5,169 bases of DNA from Chloroflexota bacterium (lineage in GTDB: Bacteria > Chloroflexota > UBA6077 > JADZDV01), in the NCBI GenBank assembly GCA_020850915.1, contig JADZDV010000551.1:1-5169 (forward strand), written 5' to 3'. Made by a program: the position numbers and the translations under genes. Of this stretch, positions 1 through 5,169 are shown piece by piece. The notes beneath the pieces were generated by a model, which was given only the letters and a program-made list of their open reading frames with translations, was not told the DNA's origin and did no database searches. Each line of letters begins with the position of its first letter. Positions within the stretch are counted from its first letter, which is position 1.

Positions 1-278
1 CCGAAACGCCCGATGGCGGCTTCCAGCATCGCGCCGACCGCGGCGCCGTCTGTCGCGTCCGCGCTGACCGCCGGCGTCTCGGCGCCGGCCCCCGACAGCT
101 CGTTTGCCAGGCGCTCTACGCCCGCCGCGTCCCGATCGGCCACGACCACAGCCGCGCCTCGCTCGGCTAACAGGCGGGCGGTCGCCTCGCCAACGCCGGC
201 CCCCGCCCCGACGACGAGCGCCACGCGCCCCGTGAAGGGGCGCGGCGCTTCGGCTGTCGCTTGCTCCAGTTCGCTCAT
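1..278 (-). CDS. Short-chain dehydrogenase/reductase (SDR), N-terminal part only
   Basis: The first 92 residues of an SDR oxidoreductase are visible; the gene runs off the left edge. Reading from the ATG at 278-276, a beta strand (RVALVV, residues 18-23) leads into the dinucleotide loop G24-A-G-A-G28-V-G30. This matches the classical TGxxxGxG pattern with Val in place of Thr. The second strand ends AVVVAD with Asp48, the acidic residue that in classical SDRs binds the adenosine ribose hydroxyls and favours NAD(H) over NADP(H). A later SADATD stretch (Asp74) matches the adenine-contacting Asp. The catalytic Ser-Tyr-Lys lies outside the window, so activity and substrate cannot be judged. It is last in the visible minus-strand gene row, 40 nt after the cupin A stop. 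The ribosome site is weak (a GAG about 10 nt upstream). The family call is secure; the substrate is unknown. Confidence 0.9.
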   Translation of the reverse strand, partial: MSELEQATAEAPRPFTGRVALVVGAGAGVGEATARLLAERGAAVVVADRDAAGVERLANELSGAGAETPAVSADATDGAAVGAMLEAAIGRF

Positions 279-318
279 GCGCCAGATCTCATGCGCGCCA
301 CCACCGCGATTGGCCGCG

Positions 319-756
319 TCACTCGGCCGGGATGAAATCCGGCTCCGCGTCGTAGATCGCCAGGAAGAGGCTGCCGTTCGGGCCGGTGACGATCGGACCG
401 TAGCGGAGGCCCTTCTGCTCGTAGTGGAACCAGCCAGGTCCCTTCTGTGAAATGCCGAGGGTCCAGCTCCCCTCGAGCAGGTAGTGGATCACGTTGCCGG
501 CGTGGCTGTGGCGCGCGACGACGGTGTTCGGATCGTGGCGGACGAGGTAGGCCCACGGCCCCTTGCCGGGCACTCCGAAGAACTTCAGGAAGACCCCTGG
601 AATGTCCACACCGCCGTAGCCGGGCGTGTCCTTCAACGGGAGCCACTCCATCTTGTCGGCCTCGAACGCCAGCAAGCCCATCGCCTGGCTCAGATCGTCG
701 GGCCACGGCAGCTCGTCGTGCTCGCTCTCAACGGTCTGCATCTGCTGCTCGGACAT
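319..756 (-). CDS. Small cupin-domain protein A (145 aa)
   Basis: A single-domain cupin, probably cytosolic, with no signal peptide or membrane segment. The core runs from about residue 35 to the C terminus. Motif 1 is seen as A-R-H83-S-H85 followed by N-V-I-H91-Y-L-L-E95-G-S-W, the His-x-His plus Glu arrangement that carries metal ligands in cupins. By eye this resembles the 2,4'-dihydroxyacetophenone dioxygenase-like/ChrR-like cupins more than sugar isomerases. The second motif (YEQKGLRYGP) has Tyr119 where a metal-binding His is usual; a nearby His111 could substitute. The enzyme reaction, if any, is unknown: a ring-cleaving dioxygenase, an isomerase or a binding protein are all possible. 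The ATG at 756 has a good GGAG six nt upstream. The gene sits 24 nt after its paralog cupin B and 40 nt before the SDR, as expected in an operon. Confidence 0.9.
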   Translation of the reverse strand: MSEQQMQTVESEHDELPWPDDLSQAMGLLAFEADKMEWLPLKDTPGYGGVDIPGVFLKFFGVPGKGPWAYLVRHDPNTVVARHSHAGNVIHYLLEGSWTLGISQKGPGWFHYEQKGLRYGPIVTGPNGSLFLAIYDAEPDFIPAE

Positions 757-774
757 GGTCGTCTCCGCCCCCCT
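757..774 (-). promoter_or_regulatory. Ribosome binding site of cupin A
   Basis: Read on the minus strand the bases are AGGGGGGCGGAGACGACC, directly before the ATG. GGAG (766-763) lies 6 nt from the start codon, which supports the chosen start and suggests efficient translation of this internal operon gene. Confidence 0.7.
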
Positions 775-780
775 GCCTTC

Positions 781-1203
781 TCATCCCCCTGCCGTCTCAA
801 TGCAATGGTACGATCTGGCGGGAATGAAATCCGGCTTCGCGTCGTAGATCGCGAGGTAGACGCTGCCCTGCTCGCCGGCGACGATCGGGCCGTACTCGCG
901 ACCGCGCACTTCGAGATGGAACCAGCCCGGCGCGCGCTCGGCGCCGGCGATGACCCAGCTCCCTTCGATCAGGTAATGCATCACGTTGCTGGCGTGGGTG
1001 TGTCGTGCGAGCGCAACCCCAGGCTCCTGGCGGACCATGTACACCCAGGGCTCCTTGCCGTCCTTGCCCAGGTATTTGCAGGAGAGCCCCGGGAGGTTCA
1101 GGCCCTCCAGCCCCGGCGTCTCCGAGACTGGCTGCCAGTCCAGCTTGTGGACCTCGCGAGCCAGCACCCCATCCAGCGCCCAGGCCGGTCTTTCCTCAGT
1201 CAA
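781..1203 (-). CDS. Small cupin-domain protein B (140 aa), tandem paralog of cupin A
   Basis: A single-domain cupin aligning without gaps to cupin A over about 110 residues, with roughly 60 identities counted by hand. It keeps motif 1 (A-R-H68-T-H70, then H76 and E80-G-S-W) and the PGWFH and YGPIV blocks, and ends with the same L-A-I-Y-D-A-x-P-D-F-I-P-A. It has an extra 11-residue tail containing SYHC. As in cupin A, Tyr (Tyr104) stands where the motif 2 His is usual. The start is uncertain. No ATG is available near the 5' end. TTG at 1203 has GGGGAGG nine nt upstream and is preferred. A TTG at 1221 would add six residues but has only an AGG abutting it. The gene begins 30 nt after the hydrolase stop. 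Two related subunits could form a heteromer or act on successive substrates; this is inference. Confidence 0.88.
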   Translation of the reverse strand: MTEERPAWALDGVLAREVHKLDWQPVSETPGLEGLNLPGLSCKYLGKDGKEPWVYMVRQEPGVALARHTHASNVMHYLIEGSWVIAGAERAPGWFHLEVRGREYGPIVAGEQGSVYLAIYDAKPDFIPARSYHCIETAGG

Positions 1204-1221
1204 TCTTGCTGTCCTCCCCAA
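1204..1221 (-). promoter_or_regulatory. Ribosome binding site deciding the TTG start of cupin B
   Basis: On the minus strand this reads TTGGGGAGGACAGCAAGA followed by TTG at 1203. The GGGGAGG core is strong and correctly spaced (9 nt) for the 1203 TTG, whereas the TTG at 1221 lies upstream of this core and cannot use it. Confidence 0.6.
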
Positions 1222-1233
1222 CCTGCTGGCTCG

Positions 1234-2118
1234 TCACGTCTGACCTTCCCATACACGTCGATCGGCCTCGTCCTGCTGAAAGAACGCGCGGAGGCGCTCG
1301 ACAAATTCACGCGGTCGCTCCAGGTGCCTGCGGTGGCCCACTCCCGACCAGACCTCGATGGTCGATCCAGGAATCAGCGCGTGCAGTCGCATCGCGTGCA
1401 CGTCAGGCGCCATGCCGAAATCCTCCGAGCCGCCCAGGATCAGCGTCGGCACGCGGATGCTGCTGGCCGCCGCCGTCAGGTCGGTCTCGGCCAGCGCCCG
1501 AAAGGTGGCGGCCAGCGCGCTGACGTGGTTGCTCCGAACGATCTCGGCGTACTCGGCGAGTAGGTCCGGGTGGCTGGTCGCGAAGTCGGCGGAGAGGACA
1601 CGTCCCAGGTAGACGGCCGTCTCGTCCTCGAGCCCCGCCTCCTCGACCCGCGCTGCCCGCGCCCGAAATAGCTCAGCCTGCTGGGGCGTCATCCGCGCGG
1701 TGGTGCTCACCAGGGCCAGCGCGCGCACGAGATCGGGCCGCTCGGCGGCCAGCGCGATGGCGATCATCCCGCCCTGGGAGAACCCGACCACGTGGGCGAG
1801 CCCCGCGTCCAGGTGCTCGATCAGTTGGGCCAGATCGTTCGCGGAATTGGCGATGGAGTAGGCGCCTGGCGCGCGCGGACGATCCGACTGTCCGTAGCCC
1901 CGCACGTCGTACGTGAGCACCCGGAACCCATCGGCCGCCAGCGCCCCGGCCGCCTCGTCCCAGGTCACCGAGTGGACCAGTCCCCCATGAATCAGGGCCA
2001 CCAGCGGCCCGTCGCCGCGCGTTCGGTAGGCCAGGCGGGTGCGGTCTGAGGTTGTGAAGAGCATCTGGCCCGAGGTGGCATCAGAGCCGGCAATAGCCGT
2101 GCGAAGGCGCTCGTTCAT
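1234..2118 (-). CDS. Alpha/beta-hydrolase fold protein (294 aa)
   Basis: A cytosolic alpha/beta hydrolase of typical length. The oxyanion-hole motif H44-G-G is followed by the strand and turn YDVRGYGQSDRP (70-81). The nucleophile elbow is G-F-S114-Q-G, a cap region lies about 140-215, the probable acid is Asp233 in GGSEDFG, and the catalytic His is H262 in GVGHRRH. All triad members are therefore present. By eye it belongs with the MhpC / 3-oxoadipate enol-lactonase-like group, whose members hydrolyse esters, lactones or C-C bonds; the actual substrate is unknown. It is first in the minus-strand row, ahead of two cupins and an SDR. The ATG at 2118 is chosen; a GGAG lies 13 nt away, rather far. 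A TTG at 2163 would add 15 residues and an ATG at 2064 would remove 18; neither has a better ribosome site. Confidence 0.9.
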   Translation of the reverse strand: MNERLRTAIAGSDATSGQMLFTTSDRTRLAYRTRGDGPLVALIHGGLVHSVTWDEAAGALAADGFRVLTYDVRGYGQSDRPRAPGAYSIANSANDLAQLIEHLDAGLAHVVGFSQGGMIAIALAAERPDLVRALALVSTTARMTPQQAELFRARAARVEEAGLEDETAVYLGRVLSADFATSHPDLLAEYAEIVRSNHVSALAATFRALAETDLTAAASSIRVPTLILGGSEDFGMAPDVHAMRLHALIPGSTIEVWSGVGHRRHLERPREFVERLRAFFQQDEADRRVWEGQT

Positions 2119-2129
2119 CGTACGCTTGA

Positions 2130-2142
2130 CGCTCCGGGAGCG
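2130..2142. repeat. Near-perfect palindrome upstream of the hydrolase start
   Basis: CGCTCC-G-GGAGCG has two perfect 6-bp arms around one central base, ending 12 nt from the hydrolase ATG. A single-base loop cannot form a hairpin, so a protein-binding operator is the more natural reading, but chance in GC-rich DNA is possible. Confidence 0.35.
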
Positions 2143-2259
2143 GGTAGGTACCGCGATCCACAACTCGTGCCCGAGGGACTCGGCAGGCTTCAGTCTATCA
2201 CTCCGTGCGATCGGTATCGGCGCGAGCGGGGCTCAGCCAGCACGGACGGACCACAGCCG

Positions 2260-2288
2260 TCGAGTCACGTGGCTAACCGTGCTACACT
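2260..2288 (+). promoter_or_regulatory. Candidate promoter for the interrupted gene
   Basis: TG-C-TACACT at 2280-2288 resembles an extended -10 (TGnTATAAT). Seventeen bases upstream, TCGAGT (2260-2265) is a poor -35 with 3 of 6 matches. Transcription would begin near 2295, just before the GTG/TTG/ATG start cluster at 2304-2315. Moderate to weak support. Confidence 0.35.
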
Positions 2289-2312
2289 GGCGCACGTCTT
2301 GCGGTGAGGTTG

Positions 2313-2969
2313 ATGGTCCGACGTCTGCCCGGGGAGCCCGACTGGCTCAACCATGTTGTGCGAGATCAGCACTTCGTCGACCACCGGGCGGACTTCGCTC
2401 GGATGGATGCTCCCACTCTGTTGGCCGATGCTGAGTAGTACGACGCCAGCGCGCTCGAGACCATTCGTCGTGGGATACGCTTCACCTACCTGCATGGCCG
2501 TCGCCTGAGAGTTGGCAGATATGACCGCGAACTCGGACTGTTCGTAGCGCTAAATGAGCGGGAAGTGACTATTCATACGCACTTCCCAGCCACGGAACGA
2601 TACGTTCGCGACCTGCCTCAGTCGACGTACGGCCGGGAGTCACATCAGGGAGAGGTGAGAGAAGTGGCCGTTCACTACGGCGCTGGCCAGCATGAGTTGA
2701 TCGGCGAGCTCGTGCGAGCAAAGGGTCTGAAGCGATTTCAGCCGTTCTTTGTGACAGGTGAGGGGCGCTACCTGCCGAGCGGCATCGAGGAGATCCGTGG
2801 TCTCGTGCTCGACGAGGCCGGCGCCGTCTACACCTTCTGGATCAAGTGGGACGAAGAAGCCGATCGCGCTGCGCTTGTCAATTGGTGCGAGATCGAGGTG
2901 GATGCGCGCCTGCGCGCGGACCCTGAGTACCGGGAGGCGCGGGAGCTGCTCGGACTTCCCCCGTTGTAG
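2313..2969 (+). pseudogene. Hypothetical gene interrupted by an in-frame TAG at 2436-2438
   Basis: One frame stays open from 2277 to 2969 except for a TAG at codon 42 counted from the ATG at 2313. Upstream codons read like protein (MVRRLPGEPDWLNH...LLADAE). Downstream the frame continues YDASALETIRRG..., then FTYLHGRRLRVGRYDRELG and THFPATERYVRDLPQSTYG. This small domain by eye recalls short toxin-like or DUF4258-like hypothetical proteins, at low confidence. After about codon 115 comes a separate-looking acidic module (REVAVHYGAGQHELIG...YTFWIKWDEEADRA...) ending PEYREARELLGLPPL. A CAG-to-TAG transition is the simplest cause. Restart is possible at GTG 2565, GTG 2655 or GTG 2664; the last has AGAGG 8 nt upstream and would give a 101-aa protein. 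Alternatives are a genuine short gene plus a second gene, stop readthrough, or a sequencing error. I do not recognise the function. Confidence 0.6.
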
Positions 2970-2970
2970 C

Positions 2971-3030
2971 CGTCCCGGTTCATCTTCGCCCTCGATGCCC
3001 GGTGACATTGACCCCCCATCTTCCGGGACG
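2971..3030. repeat. 8-bp perfect inverted repeat, 44-nt spacer
   Basis: CGTCCCGG at 2971-2978 is matched by its exact complement CCGGGACG at 3023-3030. The right arm also pairs with GTCCC at 3034-3038 in an alternative small hairpin. It could be a degenerate mobile-element end, an mRNA structure at the 3' end of the upstream gene, or chance. Confidence 0.35.
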
Positions 3031-3081
3031 TTTGTCCCTACCGCCTGACCTCTGCCGGGCCGCGAAGATAGGGCACGCCGT

Positions 3082-3105
3082 CTGTCTTGACGTATTATGA
3101 GACAG
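3082..3105. promoter_or_regulatory. Operator-like dyad over a TATTAT -10 hexamer
   Basis: CTGTCT (3082-3087) and AGACAG (3100-3105) form perfect 6-bp inverted arms separated by 12 bp. The spacer contains TATTAT (3093-3098), 5 of 6 matches to a -10 box. Initiation would fall near 3105, about 33 nt before the AOR start codon. No good -35 is visible 16-18 nt upstream, which would fit an activator-dependent or regulated promoter. TTGACG at 3087-3092 looks like a -35 but has no -10 at the proper distance. A regulator bound here would cover the core promoter; this is inference. Confidence 0.45.
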
Positions 3106-3124
3106 CGAATGGGCGGCCTGAGAA

Positions 3125-3130
3125 AGGGGA
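3125..3130 (+). promoter_or_regulatory. Ribosome binding site of the AOR gene
   Basis: AGGGGA (3125-3130) lies 7 nt before the ATG at 3138. It supports that start over the TTG 51 nt further upstream. Confidence 0.6.
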
Positions 3131-3137
3131 CGGCGAC

Positions 3138-5030
3138 ATGGGGACCGGGCATCAGGACCGATTGCTCCGCGTGGATCTGACCGAGGGACGCATCTGGACG
3201 GAGCCGCTGCCACCGGGGGACGTGCTCCGAAAGTACGTGGGTGGCACCGGCCTGGCCCTCTACTACTTGATCCAGGGTCTGCGCCCGGGCGCCACGGCGA
3301 CCGACCCCGAAACGCCGCTCATCTTCATGACCGGGCCCCTGGCCGGCACCCGGGCGCCCAGCTCGTCCAACTACGTGGTGACGTCCCTCCACTATGACAT
3401 CCCGTACGCGCCCGGGGCCGGCCACTCCCACGGCGTCTGGGCGGCGTTTCTGAAGTTCGCCGGCTACGAGGGCATCATCATCACGGGCGCCTCGCCGAAA
3501 CCGGTGTACCTGTGGATCGACGACGACCGGGTCGAGCTGCGTGACGCGGCTGAGTACTGGGGCGTGGGCACGCGGGACACCGAGCGACGGCTGAAGCAGG
3601 AGCTGGCTGACGATCCCGGCACAGTCAGCGTGGCATGTATCGGCCAGGCCGGCGAGAGTATGCTGCCCGGCGCCATGCTCAAGAACGACCGCAACCACGG
3701 CGCCGGCAAAGGCAGTCCCGGCGCGGTCATGGGCGCCAAGAAGCTCAAGGCGATCGCCGTGCGCGGCACCGGCTCGGTGAAACTAGCGGAGCCCCGCGCG
3801 TTCCTCCAGACCGCGACGGAGTGGGAAGGCAACCTGTTCATCACGCCCGAGGGCCAGCAGCCGCCGCTCGGAGCGCTCTGGCACAACGGCGGGATGACCC
3901 GTCAGCACGGTTACATGGCCCGGCGCGGCATCGCGGCCGGCAAGAACCTGACCGACCCGGTCTGGGGCAAGGCGTTCTCTGACACGTACATGGAGGCCTG
4001 CGCCGAGTGGCGGGTCGATCCCCAGCCGTCCTACAACTGCGCGATCGCCTGCTCCTACGACGTCCGCATCGACTCGGGGCCGTTCAAGGGCTTCCGGGCT
4101 AGCCTGTGCGGCGGCGGCGAGCCGTTCGAGGGCGCGGCCGGGATGATCGGCGTCGAGGAGCCGGGCGCGATCCTCGCCATGACGGACCATTTCGACGACA
4201 TCGGGATGGAAGCTGGCGTTGGTGGCGCGCTGCTGGGTGCGGCGTACGAGGCGTACAGTCGCGGCATCATCGGCACGGAGCAGACCGACGGGCTGGAGCT
4301 GACCTGGGGCAACTACGACGCGGCGATGGAGGTGCTCCAGCAGATGCTCAACCGGCGCGGCTTCGGCGGCCGGCTGGCGGGCGGACTGAAGGAAGCAGCC
4401 GCGGCGATTGGCGGCGGCGCCGATCGCTTCATGGTCCACGTCAAGGGCGCCGGCATCAACATGCACGACTGGCGGCCGCTCTGGGGCGCTCTGCTGGGCC
4501 AGATCCTGGCGGGCACCGGACCCTGCCATCAGATCGAGTACCCGAGCCTGGCGTTCCAGTCGCCGCTGCTCACGCCGGAGGGCAAGGGACAGGCGGTAGC
4601 GAGGACCCAGATCCAGAAGATCTGGGAGGACTGCATCGGCGTCTGCATGTTCGCCTGCCAGGGCGTGCAGGACGTTACGCTGCTGGCACCGCGTGCCGTG
4701 GCCCAGGCCACGGGCTGGAATGGCTTCGACACCAACGAGGCGATGCTGGTGGGCGAACGCGTTGTGAACATGATGCGGATGATCGCCGTGAGCCGCGGGT
4801 TCACCAGGCAGGACGAGCTGGACGTCTCGCCACGACTGCTCGAGGCTCCCGCCAACGGCCCGGCAGCCGGTCACGCAATGGGACCCTACTTCGAGCAGAT
4901 GGTCGACGACTACTACCGGGCGATGGGCTGGGAGGTCGAGACAGGCCGCCCCTCCGCCGAGACCATCCGGCGCCTGGGCCTCGAGGACCTGGCGGAACAG
5001 CTCGCGGTCGGCGCACCCGGCCAAGCGTAG
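3138..5030 (+). CDS. Aldehyde:ferredoxin oxidoreductase (AOR) family tungsten/molybdenum enzyme (630 aa)
   Basis: A cytosolic bis-pterin oxidoreductase of full family length; characterised relatives oxidise aldehydes to acids with ferredoxin. The AOR N-domain covers about 8-211: LLRVDLTEGRI, RKYVGGTGLA (31-40), FAGYEGIIITG, and the cofactor-region stretch IGQAGESMLPGAMLKND...GSPGAVMGAKKLKAIAVRG. The later domains follow with GEPFEG (327-332), the HVKG block (434-437) and D498-x-x-G-V-C503, the family DxxGLC motif. The Fe-S motif CxxCxxxC instead reads S298-Y-N-C301-A-I-A-C305; with Cys503 only three canonical ligands remain, though Cys499 and Cys507 lie close by. The start is ATG 3138, with AAGGGGA ending 7 nt upstream; a TTG at 3087 would add 17 residues but overlaps the putative promoter. 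Its substrate and electron acceptor are unknown. No ferredoxin or pterin-synthesis gene is visible nearby. Confidence 0.95.
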   Translation: MGTGHQDRLLRVDLTEGRIWTEPLPPGDVLRKYVGGTGLALYYLIQGLRPGATATDPETPLIFMTGPLAGTRAPSSSNYVVTSLHYDIPYAPGAGHSHGVWAAFLKFAGYEGIIITGASPKPVYLWIDDDRVELRDAAEYWGVGTRDTERRLKQELADDPGTVSVACIGQAGESMLPGAMLKNDRNHGAGKGSPGAVMGAKKLKAIAVRGTGSVKLAEPRAFLQTATEWEGNLFITPEGQQPPLGALWHNGGMTRQHGYMARRGIAAGKNLTDPVWGKAFSDTYMEACAEWRVDPQPSYNCAIACSYDVRIDSGPFKGFRASLCGGGEPFEGAAGMIGVEEPGAILAMTDHFDDIGMEAGVGGALLGAAYEAYSRGIIGTEQTDGLELTWGNYDAAMEVLQQMLNRRGFGGRLAGGLKEAAAAIGGGADRFMVHVKGAGINMHDWRPLWGALLGQILAGTGPCHQIEYPSLAFQSPLLTPEGKGQAVARTQIQKIWEDCIGVCMFACQGVQDVTLLAPRAVAQATGWNGFDTNEAMLVGERVVNMMRMIAVSRGFTRQDELDVSPRLLEAPANGPAAGHAMGPYFEQMVDDYYRAMGWEVETGRPSAETIRRLGLEDLAEQLAVGAPGQA

Positions 5031-5042
5031 CGCGTCAGACAC

Positions 5043-5068
5043 GGGAGCAGAGGCTGGCGGCTGCTCTT
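5043..5068 (+). terminator. Weak hairpin after the AOR gene
   Basis: GAGCAG (5045-5050) pairs with CTGCTC (5061-5066) across a 10-nt loop, extendable by two G-U pairs. Only a short, broken run of T follows, so it is at best a weak terminator. It overlaps the -35 element of the next promoter. Confidence 0.25.
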
Positions 5069-5095
5069 GCCACCGCCGCCGTTCCTCCATAGAAT
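5067..5095 (+). promoter_or_regulatory. Strong sigma-70-type promoter for the next gene
   Basis: TTGCCA (5067-5072) and TAGAAT (5090-5095) each match the consensus at 5 of 6 positions and are separated by exactly 17 bp. Transcription would start near 5102, about 22 nt before the next start codon, indicating that the downstream gene need not depend on the AOR transcript. Confidence 0.6.
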
Positions 5096-5123
5096 CGGCT
5101 CACTCGGTTCCGGGGAGCCATTG

Positions 5124-5169
5124 ATGAGCGACGACCAGCTCGAGCACTTCAGGCAGAGGTACGGCGCGA
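5124..5169 (+). CDS. Start of an unidentified gene, cut by the window edge
   Basis: Fifteen codons are visible (MSDDQLEHFRQRYGA). The ATG at 5124 is preceded by GGGGAG (5112-5117) with a 6-nt spacer and by a well-formed promoter, so the start is credible. The fragment is hydrophilic, with no signal peptide so far. It is too short to assign a family; its position 93 nt after the AOR gene allows a related function but does not show one. Confidence 0.65.
   Translation, partial: MSDDQLEHFRQRYGA

Larger units (their letters stand above)
2119..2312. other. Divergent intergenic region
   Basis: The region between the leftward hydrolase and the rightward interrupted gene, where promoters for both should lie. 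It contains a compact palindrome at 2130-2142 (CGCTCC-G-GGAGCG), a CACGTG palindrome at 2266-2271 and a rightward extended -10-like element near 2280. I found no convincing -35/-10 pair for the leftward operon; the best is a TAGACT (2197-2192, minus) without a matching -35. No reading frame here looks coding. Confidence 0.5.
2970..3137. other. Intergenic region before the AOR gene, with inverted repeats
   Basis: A 168-nt gap without a convincing gene. It holds an 8-bp inverted repeat CGTCCCGG (2971-2978) / CCGGGACG (3023-3030) with a 44-nt spacer, a short hairpin GGGAC-GTTT-GTCCC (3025-3038) and the AOR promoter/dyad region. No U-tract follows the hairpin, so a classical terminator for the upstream gene is not supported. 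Confidence 0.5.

Noticed and set aside
484..1563. Plus-strand open frame of 359 codons opposite the cupins and hydrolase
   Set aside because: It is antisense to three genes with clear motifs; its runs of repeated-looking sequence simply mirror the two paralogous cupins.
2266..2271. CACGTG palindrome as a regulator site
   Set aside because: A six-base palindrome is expected by chance in this composition and has no second copy nearby.
2436..2438. TAG as a pyrrolysine or suppressed amber codon
   Set aside because: No pyl genes or suppressor tRNA are visible in the window, and a simple CAG-to-TAG mutation explains it; kept only as a check under the finding.
2265..2495. Minus-strand 76-codon open frame in the divergent region
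   Set aside because: It overlaps the plus-strand frame that continues into the 2439-2969 coding part, and shows no motif; the plus strand reads more like protein.
3087..3137. TTG-initiated N-terminal extension of the AOR protein
   Set aside because: The extension (MTYYETANGRPEKGDGD) does not resemble the AOR N terminus, overlaps the -10-like element and lacks a ribosome site, whereas ATG 3138 has a good one.
2640..3698. Minus-strand open frame of 352 codons spanning the interrupted gene, the gap and the AOR start
   Set aside because: It crosses two plus-strand coding regions and a promoter region, has low-complexity composition and no family features.
3783..5090. Long minus-strand open frame (435 codons) opposite the AOR gene
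   Set aside because: It lies wholly antisense to a clear AOR-family gene, its translation is rich in R, A, P, H and V with no recognisable motif, and such shadow frames are expected in GC-rich coding DNA.

Overview
The window is a GC-rich bacterial segment with strongly G/C-biased third codon positions and Shine-Dalgarno-led genes. It holds two divergent gene blocks. I see no rRNA, tRNA, CRISPR array or intact mobile element. The AOR-family protein and the overall style would fit Chloroflexota or another high-GC lineage, but that is inference and the sequence does not settle it.

Left block, minus strand (about 1-2118): four genes in a row with gaps of 24-40 nt, in transcription order alpha/beta hydrolase, small cupin B, small cupin A, and an NAD-type short-chain dehydrogenase/reductase (SDR) that runs off the left edge. 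The two cupins are adjacent paralogs, about 55% identical over 110 residues by hand count. The spacing suggests one operon. The mix of hydrolase, cupins and SDR fits a small-molecule catabolic pathway whose substrate cannot be read from the sequence.

Middle (2119-3137): a 2119-2312 intergenic region separates the divergent blocks. Next comes a plus-strand reading frame (2313-2969) that looks coding throughout but carries one in-frame TAG at 2436-2438. Its upstream 41 codons and downstream 176 codons are in the same frame, so I call it an interrupted gene or pseudogene; the part after the TAG may still be translated from an internal GTG. A 168-nt gap with inverted repeats and a dyad over a -10-like hexamer follows.

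Right block, plus strand (3138-5169): a full-length member of the aldehyde:ferredoxin oxidoreductase (AOR) family of tungsten/molybdenum bis-pterin enzymes, 630 aa. The first cysteine of its usual Cys-x2-Cys-x3-Cys iron-sulfur motif is serine. After a 93-nt gap containing a very good sigma-70-type promoter, a new gene begins and is cut by the right edge after 15 codons.

The most interesting items are the AOR variant Fe-S motif, the tandem cupins that appear to lack the usual second-motif histidine, and the TAG-interrupted gene. I found no clear evidence of a wholly new system such as a defence island or retroelement.
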